Source: Luscinia megarhynchos (taxonomy: Eukaryota; Chordata; Aves; Passeriformes; Turdidae). From it: a DNA stretch of 64,000 nucleotides. Made by a program: the position numbers and the translations under genes. The DNA is taken from contig CM067572.1 of NCBI GenBank assembly GCA_034336665.1, positions 3,650,286 to 3,714,285 of the forward strand. The letters run 5' to 3'. The first letter of the stretch is position 1. Each line of letters starts with the position of its first letter. This document shows, piece by piece, positions 20,871 to 31,763 of this stretch. The notes beneath the pieces were generated by a model that worked only from the letters and a program-made list of their open reading frames with translations, made no database searches and was not told where the DNA came from.

Positions 20871-23069
20871 ATAGAATCCCCATCTGTTTTTAATGGCATC
20901 ATTTTGATGTTTTTCTTAATAATTCTGGCAGCCTGCTCTTGAAGCTCCAAGCTTTATTTTTTGTTCCTAATGTCTTCTTCCACAGTGGCTGCATTGTGCC
21001 AAGGCTGAATGCAGGTTTTGGAAGCCCCCAGTTCTGCCGTGTCCCTCCCTCATTCCCAGGCAGCACAAGGCACAGCAGAGCTCTTTGAGCTCTTACAGCA
21101 GGGATACCTGGGAACATAATGGAAATATTTCCACCTTCCAGACCTCAAAGTCTCCTTCTGCCACCCCTTGCCTTCCTGCACCAAGGTATCCCCTCCCAGC
21201 AGTACCAGCTCTGGCTCCACACACCATGCTAGCAGTAAATAAATTAATTAATCAATAGCCAGGCTTACCCCAGGGAACCCAAACAATATTGGATAAATCA
21301 CAGGGATGCAGCTTAGCCACAGCCCTGGGGTTTCCTTTCCACACTGACACCCAGTGAAGGAAGAAAAGCACCCCCATCCCCTCTCTCCCCTAGGAATTGA
21401 AATTGAGGGGTTTATCAGCCCAAGGCACAAACCCCAGCGGTGTGAGGGGTTTAAAACATCCATCAAAATTACCTGATGGAAACCTGGAATGTGAACCTGG
21501 CAATGGCTTCTGCAAGAAGCATCTGTTTTCCGTGAGAAATATTGGGATTTTATCAAAATAAACAAAATAGAGAATGCTCCTATCCAGCAGTATCTTTAAA
21601 AAAGTCAAAAGTAAAACCAATTTCCATCTTTGGTATTTTTTTAACTAACTCTAAATGCATTTTGAATTTCTTCCCAAAACTTAATGATTTTTCAAGAGAA
21701 CATCATAAAAATAATATTTTAAATTTTAGCAAAATTTCTGTTTGAGATTTTTTTTTGCTCTTAAATTACACTATTTTTCCCTCCAATATTTTTCATTCTT
21801 TTATATTAAATGCATATTTGGTGACCTCCTGTGGTTCCCATGGATTAGAACAGAGAAACAGGATGATTAATGGTTTCAGTTTAAATATTTTATACTCTCT
21901 GTAAAAACAGTACAAACTGATGGATGTGTACATTGCTATTTTCACTTCAGTGTCAGGGTCTCCTTGATTACATTTTCTCCTTATTTTTTCACCCACTACC
22001 CAACATTATTAACATCTTTTCCCATGGAAAAGAGACCCAAGAGCTCCTTGCTCCCAGGTTTGGCACAGGCAGGACTCCCACACGTGAACAGATACTGCCC
22101 TAATCAGGGCTTTCAACCTTGAGGAGCTTTTAAATGCTCTAAGTGTATTATAATGGTCTCCTGGTCTCAGGACAGACAGATGTGAACCACAAAACTGAAA
22201 TGTTTCATCTTTTGGCGCCTTTCAGTATGTTCCATGCTGTGCTTCAAGTTTGCTGAAGGATCAGAATTACTTCAGTTCTAGGTAATATAAACAGAGTGAT
22301 CAAAAACATTTAATTATTCAGGGTCAGCAAATCTGGAGAATCTAATAGCAACAGACAGAAATAACCCTTCCAACCACTCTCATTTTCACTAACTATTATA
22401 AGATAGAGAACTGTTTAATTACCAGAAAATATCATAGCAGAAAGACTCAGCATCTTCCCAAGAGTCTTTCCCAGTCCACTCAAATGCTTTTGGCACTAAA
22501 GCATAATTTAATTTTCCATAGATGCAGGCGTCCCCTCGTACCCACAGACACAAACAGCTCAAATCCTCATCTCACGCCTCTGCTCAAATGCAGGTGCAGC
22601 CTTTCAGAATGCACCATGGAAGGAGACTTTCACACATTATTTCTGTACCTGTCACCCTGAAATGTGATGATGAGGATGATCCAAATGGAAATGACAACAG
22701 AACTGGGCTCCCCCATTATTTCCCCTCTTTAACTTCACGTTATGTACAGGTGTCTGGACAGCACGCTCCACAGAACAGGGGCACACATTTCCCCACGCTG
22801 CTTTTCCTCCCTCCAAGGAAAATGAGGATGGTGCAGAGACGTCTCCCAACACCCTGGTCTTTCTCCAGTGGTGTTTTTGTGGCTACAGAGCTGCTACAAA
22901 TATACACTCTTACCCTGAATGACTACATGGCCTCAGCAACAAAAACGTGCCACCAGAGAATTCCCATATTTAATTAGAAAGGAGTACAGGGGTTTGGGAA
23001 AATATAATTTCAGCTGGGATTCACACACTGCAATGACCTGGATTAGAGCAGCCTGCTGATGACACCCAG
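20871..23069. other. Stretch without a recognised gene
   Basis: Frames such as 22522-22977 (151 codons) show no recognisable protein. The 21560-21990 part is very AT-rich. No transposon or RNA gene was recognised. Confidence 0.5.
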
Positions 23070-23260
23070 TCCTCATGAAATCAAATTAATTACGCTCATT
23101 ATGTGTAATAAGAATAAAAGTCCCACCAGTTAACACACTTACTGCTCTAAGGGATGGCTTTACTAAGCTGAAAGCAATTATCAGAGCATTCAGTGGAAAA
23201 GGGTAAATTAAATTGAAGTATAGGAATGATACTTGGGATCAGTTAACATTTTACAAGATG
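23070..23260. promoter_or_regulatory. Putative conserved non-coding element
   Basis: Contains AAATTAATTACGCTCATTATG (homeodomain cores), GCAATTATCAG and TAAATTAAATTG in repeat-free sequence. The grouping of ATTA sites resembles developmental enhancers. There is no direct evidence of function. Confidence 0.25.
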
Positions 23261-24349
23261 TTTACAAGGCTTTATTCTGTAGTTGAGAAAGTCAGTTGAC
23301 ACAAAAGTAAAAAACAAAAAAACCTAAACAAAGAGAAAAACCTATAAAACAGTGTCACTTAGAGGGGAAGTGGGAGCTGATATAAATATAACAGAAAAGA
23401 GGGAAGCTAAGAGCCATAAATGTTAATTTCAAGCTATAAATTACAGACATTTGCCAGAGGAAAATAATGACACAAGAAAAACTCAAGCTCAGTAGAAACA
23501 AAAATGAGCTGAATTATGATACTATGGTTAATTGTAAAAAATAAGGTACAAAAGTAAGAAGTGCTCAAACAGGTTCTTCTGCAAAATATTTTGGGGAAAA
23601 TATCATAGCACAGACACACTCAGTAGTGACCTAATCTCAAAATAACACAGAAGGGAATTCAATATCAGCTAGGAAAGTCAATATTAACTTATCCAAAAAA
23701 TTGGCATGCCAGAGTTTTATGGCAGCTGAAGGAGACATCCCTTGACCTGTGACTGTGGATTTGTAAGAAGTGCCAGTTTCAGAGGGCTGAAGGAACCCAG
23801 CCTTGTTTTGGAATCTGAGATGAGGCAGAGGGAGCAGCCAGGTAGAGCCAAATTGAATCACTACCAGAGCAGGCAAATTATATTGGTGTTATTTCCTTAA
23901 CTAGGTTTTTCTTACTTTGAAAGGAATGCATTTAGAGTTAATGCTAATTAATATGCATGTACAGATAATAGGTCCCTATCAAAGAAAATAGTTTTTTTAG
24001 TTTTAATTTGACTGGCAAAGGTAGTTCTGGTCACATGATATTCTTAAATCATTCAAAATATTTGCCTGGAAAATATTATTAATTTATATTACAGTATAAA
24101 TCCTTGGATGATATTTTAGAGACTGAAATAAGGTGAAGACTATTACTAAAAGAATATTTTTTTTCTGATAATGGAATGAAACAGAATAACACTAATACAC
24201 AACTAAAAGACAAATTTAAATCTACTACTGCAAAAAGAAATCACTGTTAAACAATTATAATTTAATGAGTCCCACAAGAGTGACTTTTTGGCATTACCAC
24301 GATCACAGTTTTTAATTGATGACAAGGAGGAGACACCTGACAAATATTC
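23261..24349. other. AT-rich stretch without a recognised gene
   Basis: Strongly AT-rich, with only short frames and scattered A/T runs. No transposon, RNA gene or promoter was recognised. Confidence 0.5.
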
Positions 24350-24660
24350 AGAAGATACAAAAATTGAGGAGCTGTGAGTAGGGGAAGCACCAAGGCACCA
24401 GAGGGATCACACTCCCCTAAAGGGTGGGCAGCTGGGACACAGCTGTGGGGGCACCAAAGTAAATATTCCTGGAAAACTGCCATGAGGTCTGGCATCCCCA
24501 CTTTGAGAAAGAGTGTGAAATGTTAGAGAGGATTCAAAAGAAGAGAGGAGCAGTCAAAATCCAAAAGCCTTTGTACCAAAAAGTGAGGGAAGAGCCTCTT
24601 TAGCTTGTTGGGAGTGTAAGGGGAAAGAAGATGCCAGTGGTCTGACCATGGCAATCTCTG
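24350..24660 (+). mobile_element. Eroded CR1 LINE fragment (internal 3' region)
   Basis: Two segments fit the CR1 plus strand in order. The first, GATACAAAAATTGAGGAGCTGT followed by CACCAGAGGGATC, corresponds to the 'gatacaaaactgggaggagtggctga..caccagagggctgtgc' part. The second, from GGCATCCCCACTTTGAGAAAG through GTTAGAGAGGATTCAAAAG to CCTCTTTAGCTTGTTGGGAG, corresponds to the 'ctccccactttgagaaggac..ttggagagagttcagaggag..tgtttagcctggagaag' part. The sequence between them is much shorter than in the family, implying an internal deletion. No open reading frame of the element survives. It is older than the other CR1 pieces. Confidence 0.6.
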
Positions 24661-26619
24661 GAGCTGAAGTAAATGGATGCACAGTGAGAGCAGTGCCTGG
24701 GAGCTGGAGACATTGCAGTGAGGAACACAAGCAAAAATAATTGTTAGGCAAGCTCCCCCCATGCTGTGCTCACTCTGCACCCGGATTCACTGCGACCCTG
24801 AGAGGTGCTCTAGCTCAAGCAGGTATTAATGCAAGGAAACTCTGCCTGCATGACACAATGCCAGGCTGGAGGAGCACTGGTCCTTCCAACACCAGGATGG
24901 ATGTGACCTCAGGATTGTTATCTGGGGTCTTACTAAAAGGAACCGGAGGAAGAAGACAGCATTATTAGTAAGCGATTATATAAATCTGTCTGATAATGGA
25001 ACCAGCTTTCTTTGTCTGATTAAGATCTGGAACTCTGGCTGTGATTTATCATTTTTATACTATTCTCTTCCCCCAGGCTCCAGGTCACAGTGGTGGCATT
25101 GCCAAAATTTATAGCTCAGGCTGCTCAGCAGAGATGTAGAGCCTTCCTGACATTTTCTTATTTGGAGCACCTGGCTCTCCTTGTTTTTGCTCTGCTGCTT
25201 GCAGTGGTGAGGATTGCTTGCCATTCTCCCATATGAACGTTTTGTAAATAAGCTGAATAAGGAAAAAAACGAGAATTTTCAAGGTTTTTATTTTCCTGTT
25301 CATCTGTGATACATTGTGGACAGGAATTGGCAGCTCTTGTGTGAAACACTCTGCTCTGATTACCAGATTCCTGACCGAGGATAAACTCCTCCGGTGCAGC
25401 TTCTGTGTGTACATCCTCTCCAGAAGCCCTTGCAGCCCTATATAATTCCCTGTGAACCACTTAAACTGCATTTAATTTGAAATTAGTTTTATGGTGAAGG
25501 GGTTAAATCTCAACAAGACTCAAGGGCAGTGCAACCCTGCTCTGGACATTCCTCACCCCCTGTGAGCAAGACAGTGCTGCTCACCTCCACCATCCCAAGC
25601 TCACTTGAGAAGGAATACAGCTGAATTTTGGTTTTAGGGTGTTTTGTTGCAGTTACAAATGCATGCTGGATTTCAATTATTTGCCTTCTTATTTGGGAAT
25701 GGTGTTGGCTCTCTCCTTCCAGCTTATCTCTGCCACCACAAAGGCTGGAAACTTCTTTCTTCTATGTTTTCTTTTTTTTTTTTTTTTTTTTTAAACAGAA
25801 GACATCATTGTCACTTACTCACAGTACTGAAGGAAATGGGGCTTTGAAAAAACCACCAAATATGGCCAAACTCATGGTCAAGGCGCTGCTAGAGGACCCT
25901 GCTCAGTCCCCAAGGCACTGGGGTTTTCAGATTTGCCCTGGCATGGTGCATCACTGAGAATTACTCATCACCTTCCAGCAATACAGTCCCTGATGTGATG
26001 GAATTCATAACATGAACCAAGAAAGGGAAAGAACAGAAGCCTTGTCTTCTCCTCCCAGACAAGGAGTGAAGAAACATCCAGGGCAGCACTCAAGAAAAGA
26101 CATTGTAATCCCACCATCACCCAAAAGCTATCTGCCTAATTCCAGGGAAAGAGGCAGGAAAGACATCTGGCACTGCTTTTTCTAAACCATCAATCCCTGC
26201 CTACATCAAAACAGTCCTTCCTCAGAGAAAAAAAATATTTTCTCTCTCCCATCTTACCCAAGGGCAGTTGATCCTACTTCACTTGGGGGATCAAGCTCTG
26301 CACTGGCTGGGAACAACTCTTGTGTTAATGAAAAAGCAAGTTTTTTCAGGGTATAATTAGAGTTACCCAGTAAAAATATCTGCACCCATAGCTGTAAATG
26401 ATTTTGGAAGAGGTTTTGGTATAGTACATTTAGTCTGGTTATAAATTCATTTTATAATTCAGGTGTCAGCAGCTAACAGACATCACTAGGTGCTGTTGAA
26501 AAATATATTCTTTTAGATATTTCTCATGTCTTCATTTTATCCCTTAAACAACTCGTTTCTCTGCACCAGGCACACAGGGAAAGGCCATCCCCAGCCTTCA
26601 GGGAGGATTAGACTCAGTT
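24661..26619. other. Stretch without a recognised gene; T21 tract
   Basis: A pure T21 run lies at about 25772-25792. Frames near 25109-25471 (minus) and 25628-25957 (plus) are not recognisable and the latter is broken up by the T run. Nothing else was identified. Confidence 0.5.
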
Positions 26620-26830
26620 CTAAGGCCTCAGCTTCACAAAGCACTTAAGCACCTGCTTAATTTTAAGCACATGCCTAAGTCTATCCATCTTTTTTTTTTC
26701 TTCGAGAAAACTCCTAAAAGTACACAATTAACCCTGAACAGGTGCTTAAGTCCTATTAAAGTCAACAGTGCTTTCAAATGTCAACGGAATTTAAAAACAT
26801 GCTTAAGTGTATCGTTGAATAGGAGTCCTA
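26620..26830. mobile_element. Palindromic MITE-like element, both arms present
   Basis: The left arm runs CTAAGGCCTCAGCTTCACAA then AGCACTTAAGCACCTGC and TTAATTTTAAGCACATGCC. The right arm runs AGGTGCTTAAGTCC and ends AACATGCTTAAGTGTATCG then TTGAATAGGAGTCCTA. CACTTAAGCA at 26642-26651 is exactly complementary to TGCTTAAGTG at 26800-26809, and the outer 15-20 bp are imperfectly complementary. The whole behaves as a roughly 210-bp imperfect foldback. The words match an old palindromic non-autonomous repeat of turtles, crocodilians and birds ('cacttaagcacatgcttaactttaagcacatg ... cattgaagtcaatgg'). A T-rich stretch interrupts the centre. I think it is hAT-type, but that class is from memory. 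Confidence 0.7.
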
Positions 26831-28139
26831 ATGCGGGAAGAAAGGGGGGGTTTGTCATCATCTTGGCAAAAGCCATAAGAACACACTTGCAATTCAGAGG
26901 ATTTTCTTTGTCTGTGGCACTCTGCCTACCCTGTTACTAAAGAATTTGTAAAGAATGTTCCTGCATTACTCAACCACTCTCACATTTATTGACCATATTT
27001 CCCATATTAATAATCCTCAGTGTAATTACACTCCCCCCCACCCTCTCTCCCTGCCACTCCAAAAATCTCAAACATTTGTTTAGTATCGCAATGTCCCAAG
27101 CTGGAAGGAGGGGACAGGGAAGAACTGGGATTAAAAGGAGGCGAGCAAGGTATGCTCAGGTCTTAGATTTGCACCCAAAGACAAATCTCAGGGAGATTTG
27201 GGAAGTGCTGGACAGATGGCGCATCTTCCCCCAAACCACAGACTTGTCCTTTTTCCCTTGTTACAGCACATGCTGAACTCAGAGAAATGGGTCAACTTTG
27301 ATTACTGTTGTTTGTATTTGCATCCTCCCCACCACCTCTTTGTTCAGATTGACACACCTTCTGCATGGAGCTGTCAGACCATCCCCAAACGTGCACACAC
27401 AGCCCGAGCCTGGCTCCGGGTGCTGCACCAGAGGAGGCTGAGCTCCAGCACCCTGCCCTGTTTTGGATCAGTCACTCTGCCTTGCAGTCAAGCAGAGTGT
27501 TGCTTTTAGAAACTGCGCTGCTCCTTTTCAACATGGTTTCACTTTGGCCGCAGCTCCACGATTAACCAGAGAAAGGATGCTGCAGTACTTTGTGTCCCAG
27601 TAGCCTGACACCAACACCAGGCATTACAGAAGCATTCCCAAAAGGCATTTCCTTGGAGAAGACTCTTCTCTCCAGTCACAAGTACTGCCCCCTCAGAAGC
27701 TGCTGTGTGGTTAAGAGGAAGACCTACCTTCAGTTCCCTTCAGTGCTTACATATGGAGATATGTAAAATACTTGAGAAAACAGTGCTTTTTATATTACTG
27801 CCAGTAACATGCCATATAAAAAGATATTAAAACAAATTCTGACCAACTGGTGGTAGATACAGTAACAGATTATAATGTACCCATTGTAAAGAATTCCCAG
27901 TGGAGACTCTGGAAATCTTACAATGATTGAGTTGCACTGGGCTGGAGATGCATTGAAAATCTTCCAAATGGTAAAATATTAGAAATACTATTTTGAAATA
28001 TTTACCAGTTAAACACTAAAGTACTGTTACTGGCTGACCTTTTCACAGCAGTTGTTTCTGTTGTACTTTTGTAAAAGCAGCCAAAAGTTTAAGGAAAAAA
28101 AAAGCAGGGGGGAAAAAAGCTTATTTTCAGTCTAGCTAC
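26831..28139. other. Stretch without a recognised gene
   Basis: No recognisable coding frame, repeat or RNA gene. The 27090-27560 part is moderately GC-rich with chance frames. The remainder is AT-rich. Confidence 0.5.
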
Positions 28140-28400
28140 CACCCCTGACCTGTGCAATAACATCATAATGGAAGAATAATCATTGTAAACAATGCCCATG
28201 GGAGCTTGCTGGCTACAGCAAGGGACGAGAGCAGCCAACTTCACTGCTTTTCTTTACTACATCATTGCATTTTTGTCTGCCTATGGATAAGAAGAAGGCT
28301 CCACTCAATGCCAGTTGATGGAAAGTGCTAATTGTTGACACATTAGCTAATTGTTATGATTGCTTCTTAACAGTTTGTGTCTAGGAGTCCAGATTTCATC
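28140..28400. promoter_or_regulatory. Putative enhancer with paired SOX/FOX and homeodomain repeats
   Basis: An inverted pair CATTGT-aa-ACAATG (28181-28194) combines two SOX-like half-sites around a FOX-like TGTAAACA core. Further on, GCTAATTGTT occurs twice as a perfect 10-bp direct repeat (28327-28336 and 28346-28355), 19 bp apart start to start, each containing a TAATTG homeodomain core. The region also has AATAATCATT and GGATAAG (GATA). The segment is repeat-free and reads like a conserved enhancer. That status is inferred. Confidence 0.4.
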
Positions 28401-28559
28401 CACCAAAGTGTGAAGATTCTTTATAGCAACAAGTGCTGTGAAAACATTCACACAATGAGGTCCTAATCTTGTGGATCTCTCAAGCAAGTGACAGCCTGGC
28501 AAATGCGCTGTCAAAGTGCAGACACTCAGGAAAAAAAAAAATAGGAAGAAAAACTAACT

Positions 28560-28790
28560 CCCCTCGTCCACCCCATATTTCAGACACATGTCATCTGTTG
28601 TTATCATTAATGATCTGTTTTTACAAATAGAGTACCACTATGGAAAACTGAGAGCAGGCCAATCAAAATAAACCCTGCAAAACCCATAATTGTCTACTGA
28701 CAATCTGGGCTGCTCGGGATGTAAGATAATGTGGGTGTATTTAATGCAGAAACGCATTATGTGCCACGCTTTGAGACTGCCCTGTTAACT
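28560..28790. promoter_or_regulatory. Putative conserved element with palindromic ATTA site
   Basis: ATCATTAATGAT at 28603-28614 is a perfect 12-bp palindrome containing two overlapping homeodomain cores, the form bound by paired-type homeodomain dimers. A second inverted pair, TAATGC/GCATTA, lies at 28742-28759. CCAATCAAAATAAAC and CATAATTGTC add PBX/HOX-like and FOX-like words. The segment is repeat-free and complex. Confidence 0.35.
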
Positions 28791-31679
28791 CCAGATCTTG
28801 ATACAACACAGGAAGGCTGGGAGAAACCTTCCAATGGCAGATGTGTTCTCCTGAGCCCTACCTAAGCTAAGGTGCTAAAAAAATACATAGTGGGAAATCC
28901 TGGCACCAAAAAAGTCCATGACAAAACTCCTGTGATTTAAATAGAAACAAGACTTTCACCAATTACATTGTTTGGGGAAGAAAAAATATTTCAAAAAACA
29001 GAGAAACAGATGTCTACTTCTAGTTCAAATGTCTAGTTCTGAGCAAACACAGCTTCTCTGGCTCAAGCAGGGTTTTCTCACATTCCTACACCAGCAAAGG
29101 TGAGAGAAGATGTTCCTCCTGTTTTTACCAGGGTCTCACCCCATGGCTTTATTCAGGGATAAAGACCTACTGCACCAATGTCTGCAGGTAAATAGTGAAA
29201 AGGCAGACATTGTCTATGTCTGGAGGACTTGTGGTCCTTTGCAGTTCCTGCTCTGCATTTTACTGCTGGTTTCCAGCATGTTTCACCCAGACCCCAGCAC
29301 GCTCCCTGTGCCCACCCTCTGGCCATACCCATCAGTCTTTCTTATCCAGAAGCTCCTACCAAACTTACTTAAATTACATGCAACAGGAGCAGAAAGATCC
29401 CTTCCACCTCACACTTCATCAAAATTCTGTAGACACAGGAGGAATTCTTGATTTCTTGAAACAGGCAAAGAAATAAATCAAGCAGTGGGCCTAGGCACAC
29501 TCAAACTGCAGATGGAGCAGGAGTACAAACTGAAACCTGAAGATGACACCTCATCTAACTGGAACACTCTTCAGATGGCACTTTAATATCAGACTGTACA
29601 GAGCAAGTGGCCAAAATTCACCCAGCAGGTGTCCGAAGTGCTTGAAGCCATAAGGCTCATCTGGGTTTTGCCTCATCTTCACAGCCTTTCACCATATCCC
29701 AGCATTAAATACACAATATCCCTGAAAAACAGAGCGAGAAACTCTCTTCTGTCTCCCTGAGCCTCTTGAACTTTTGGGCCTGGCAAGGAGAGAGCACGCA
29801 GGGCCACTTGTCTGCTTCCTCCATCCCTGGGGCACGGCAGCAGGAAGCAAGCTGGGAGCAGATTACGCCTTGGCCCGACTTTTCCCACTGGCTGGCGAGA
29901 GCTGCTGAGTGAGAATGGGGGCAGATGTATAGAGCTGATAAAAGCCTTCAGCAAATTCCCATCCTCTCCCCACAAGGAGGGAGGAGGAAGTTGCAGGGCG
30001 ATTTTAACTCCCAGCCGCCCCGAGAGACCGAGCTCGGAGGAGAGATGGGAATACTCGAGCTGGGATTGCTGCTGCAAAATCCCATCCTCTGCTTAAATGG
30101 CATTATTTCTGCATCAAATAGCCCAGCCATTCCACACCAAAATTGGGTGAGCCTGCTCAGTAACAGCTGTAAACGCTGAATATTGCATCATTGAAATTTA
30201 TTCTATAAAATTAAAATGACATGTTTATGTTGATAATGGGAGAAACAAGAAGTTTTTTAAGAATTAAATTGTGGAACGGAACCAGAATTTTTTTAAATTA
30301 TTAAAATTAACCTGATCTGAATGATTTTACCAGTTCTAATAAGAAACATAAATGAGGCTTTCCAGTTACTCATAAAAAACTCATAGCTTAGTATAAGAAT
30401 CTGTGACTTCTTATTACTTTTCAACCTTTGTATTGCAGACAAGCTGGAAGATTTGGGATTCCCATAGTGCATCTCCTAAAGATGACTCTCGTTTTTAAAT
30501 GCATAAGGAGGGGGAAAAGTTAATTTAAAGAAATATCAAAACTGATAAGTGATGTTGGCTACAGAAGAAGACAATTGGGAAATGGCAGAGTAAACCTGGG
30601 AAGGGTTTCTGTGTGTTGCTGTGCAAAAAGACCCCTGAGCCACAGCCAGCCATGGACATACCCTGCAGAGGTGGAGGAACCACCCTGAAGTTCACATGCA
30701 AAATCCAGACTTTCACTTCAATGTGAGGAAGCCAGGTATCTTTGCACAATTACCTTTTTGCAAAATTAAAAAAAAATAAAATTAACTGCTTAAAAAGAAG
30801 AGAAATGAACCCGTCATGGGTCCAACAGTTTGTAGCTGCTCTTCCACCCTCAGCACACTGTACATGAAGCACCTCCCTGTCTGCAGTGCCCCATCCCAGG
30901 TGTGCTGCCATCCCATGCCCACAAGCAGCAGGGCAGTCCAAGGACAACCTGTCAATCTGCAGTTTGGATTTCCTGACTTTTGTTAGCTTAGTCATAGCTT
31001 TAACATGACTAAAATATAGACTTTTCTATGCTCATCTGGAGCGTCCTGCGGATGCCAGCCACAGCTCTGGTTCAAATGCTAAGGAAAACACCAGAGTGAG
31101 ACCTCTCCTCCATGGCACAATTGACTCATACAGCCACAGCACTCTCTGGGTCGGGAACAGCAAACAAGGTGAATGAGGTAAGGGAGGTCATTCCTCATAG
31201 CAATGGTCTCAGGAGAATGGGAGAATCCAAAAATAAGGCATTTATTGACCGGGCGCCCTTGAGCTGGCAACCAATCTGCAGTGGTAACAGAGCCAGCAAT
31301 GGACATTGGGCTGGGGCTGCTGCTGCCAAGCAATCCCAGTAACTAGCAAGAGCTAGCAGGAGAGAGACTGTGTGATTTAATAGATTAATAAATAGGCCAG
31401 GAGCCAGTCACTCCCAAGTTTTAATCCTGGCTATGACATCAGTTGGAGTTGGAACCCGTGGTGTGAAATTTGCACTTTTAAGCAGGGATGGATGTAAGGA
31501 TGCATTAACTTGAAGGTGAAGCAGCCACTGCCCTACACCTGCTTCCATTCCCTGCCATGAGCATCACCACCAACCACAGCACAAATAACACAACCCTCAA
31601 GCTCCTCACCCACAGCTGGACCTGAGGAGCAAGTCTGAATTTCAGACTTATTCTGCAACCTACCAGTGAATCCATGTCC
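28791..31679. other. Stretch without a recognised gene
   Basis: Frames at 29110-29451 (plus) and 29679-30077 (minus) show no recognisable domain. A short CpG-richer patch (GGGCGATTTTAACTCCCAGC, then CGCCCCGAGAGACCGAGC) lies near 29996-30035. 30180-30450 is very AT-rich. No repeats were recognised. Confidence 0.45.
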
Positions 31680-31763
31680 TGATGGGGCAAACTTGGCTCT
31701 GAGAATTTTAAGTGGCTTAAGCTCTATTGAGCTTAAGGGAGTTATTCCAGTCTTACAGCCTGG
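31680..31763. mobile_element. Possible palindromic MITE-like relic with hairpin
   Basis: CTTAAGCTC (31716-31724) and GAGCTTAAG (31729-31737) form a perfect 9-bp stem with a 4-nt TATT loop. The sequence after the loop, ATTGAGCTTAAGGGAGTTATT then CCAGTCTTACAGCCTGG, resembles the 'attgacttcaatggagttactccagatttacacctgg' half of palindromic amniote repeats. The hairpin is certain; the transposon origin is inferred. Confidence 0.45.

Noticed and set aside
31060..31090. tRNA B-box-like word GGTTCAAATGC
   Set aside because: No A box at the proper distance and no cloverleaf could be folded.
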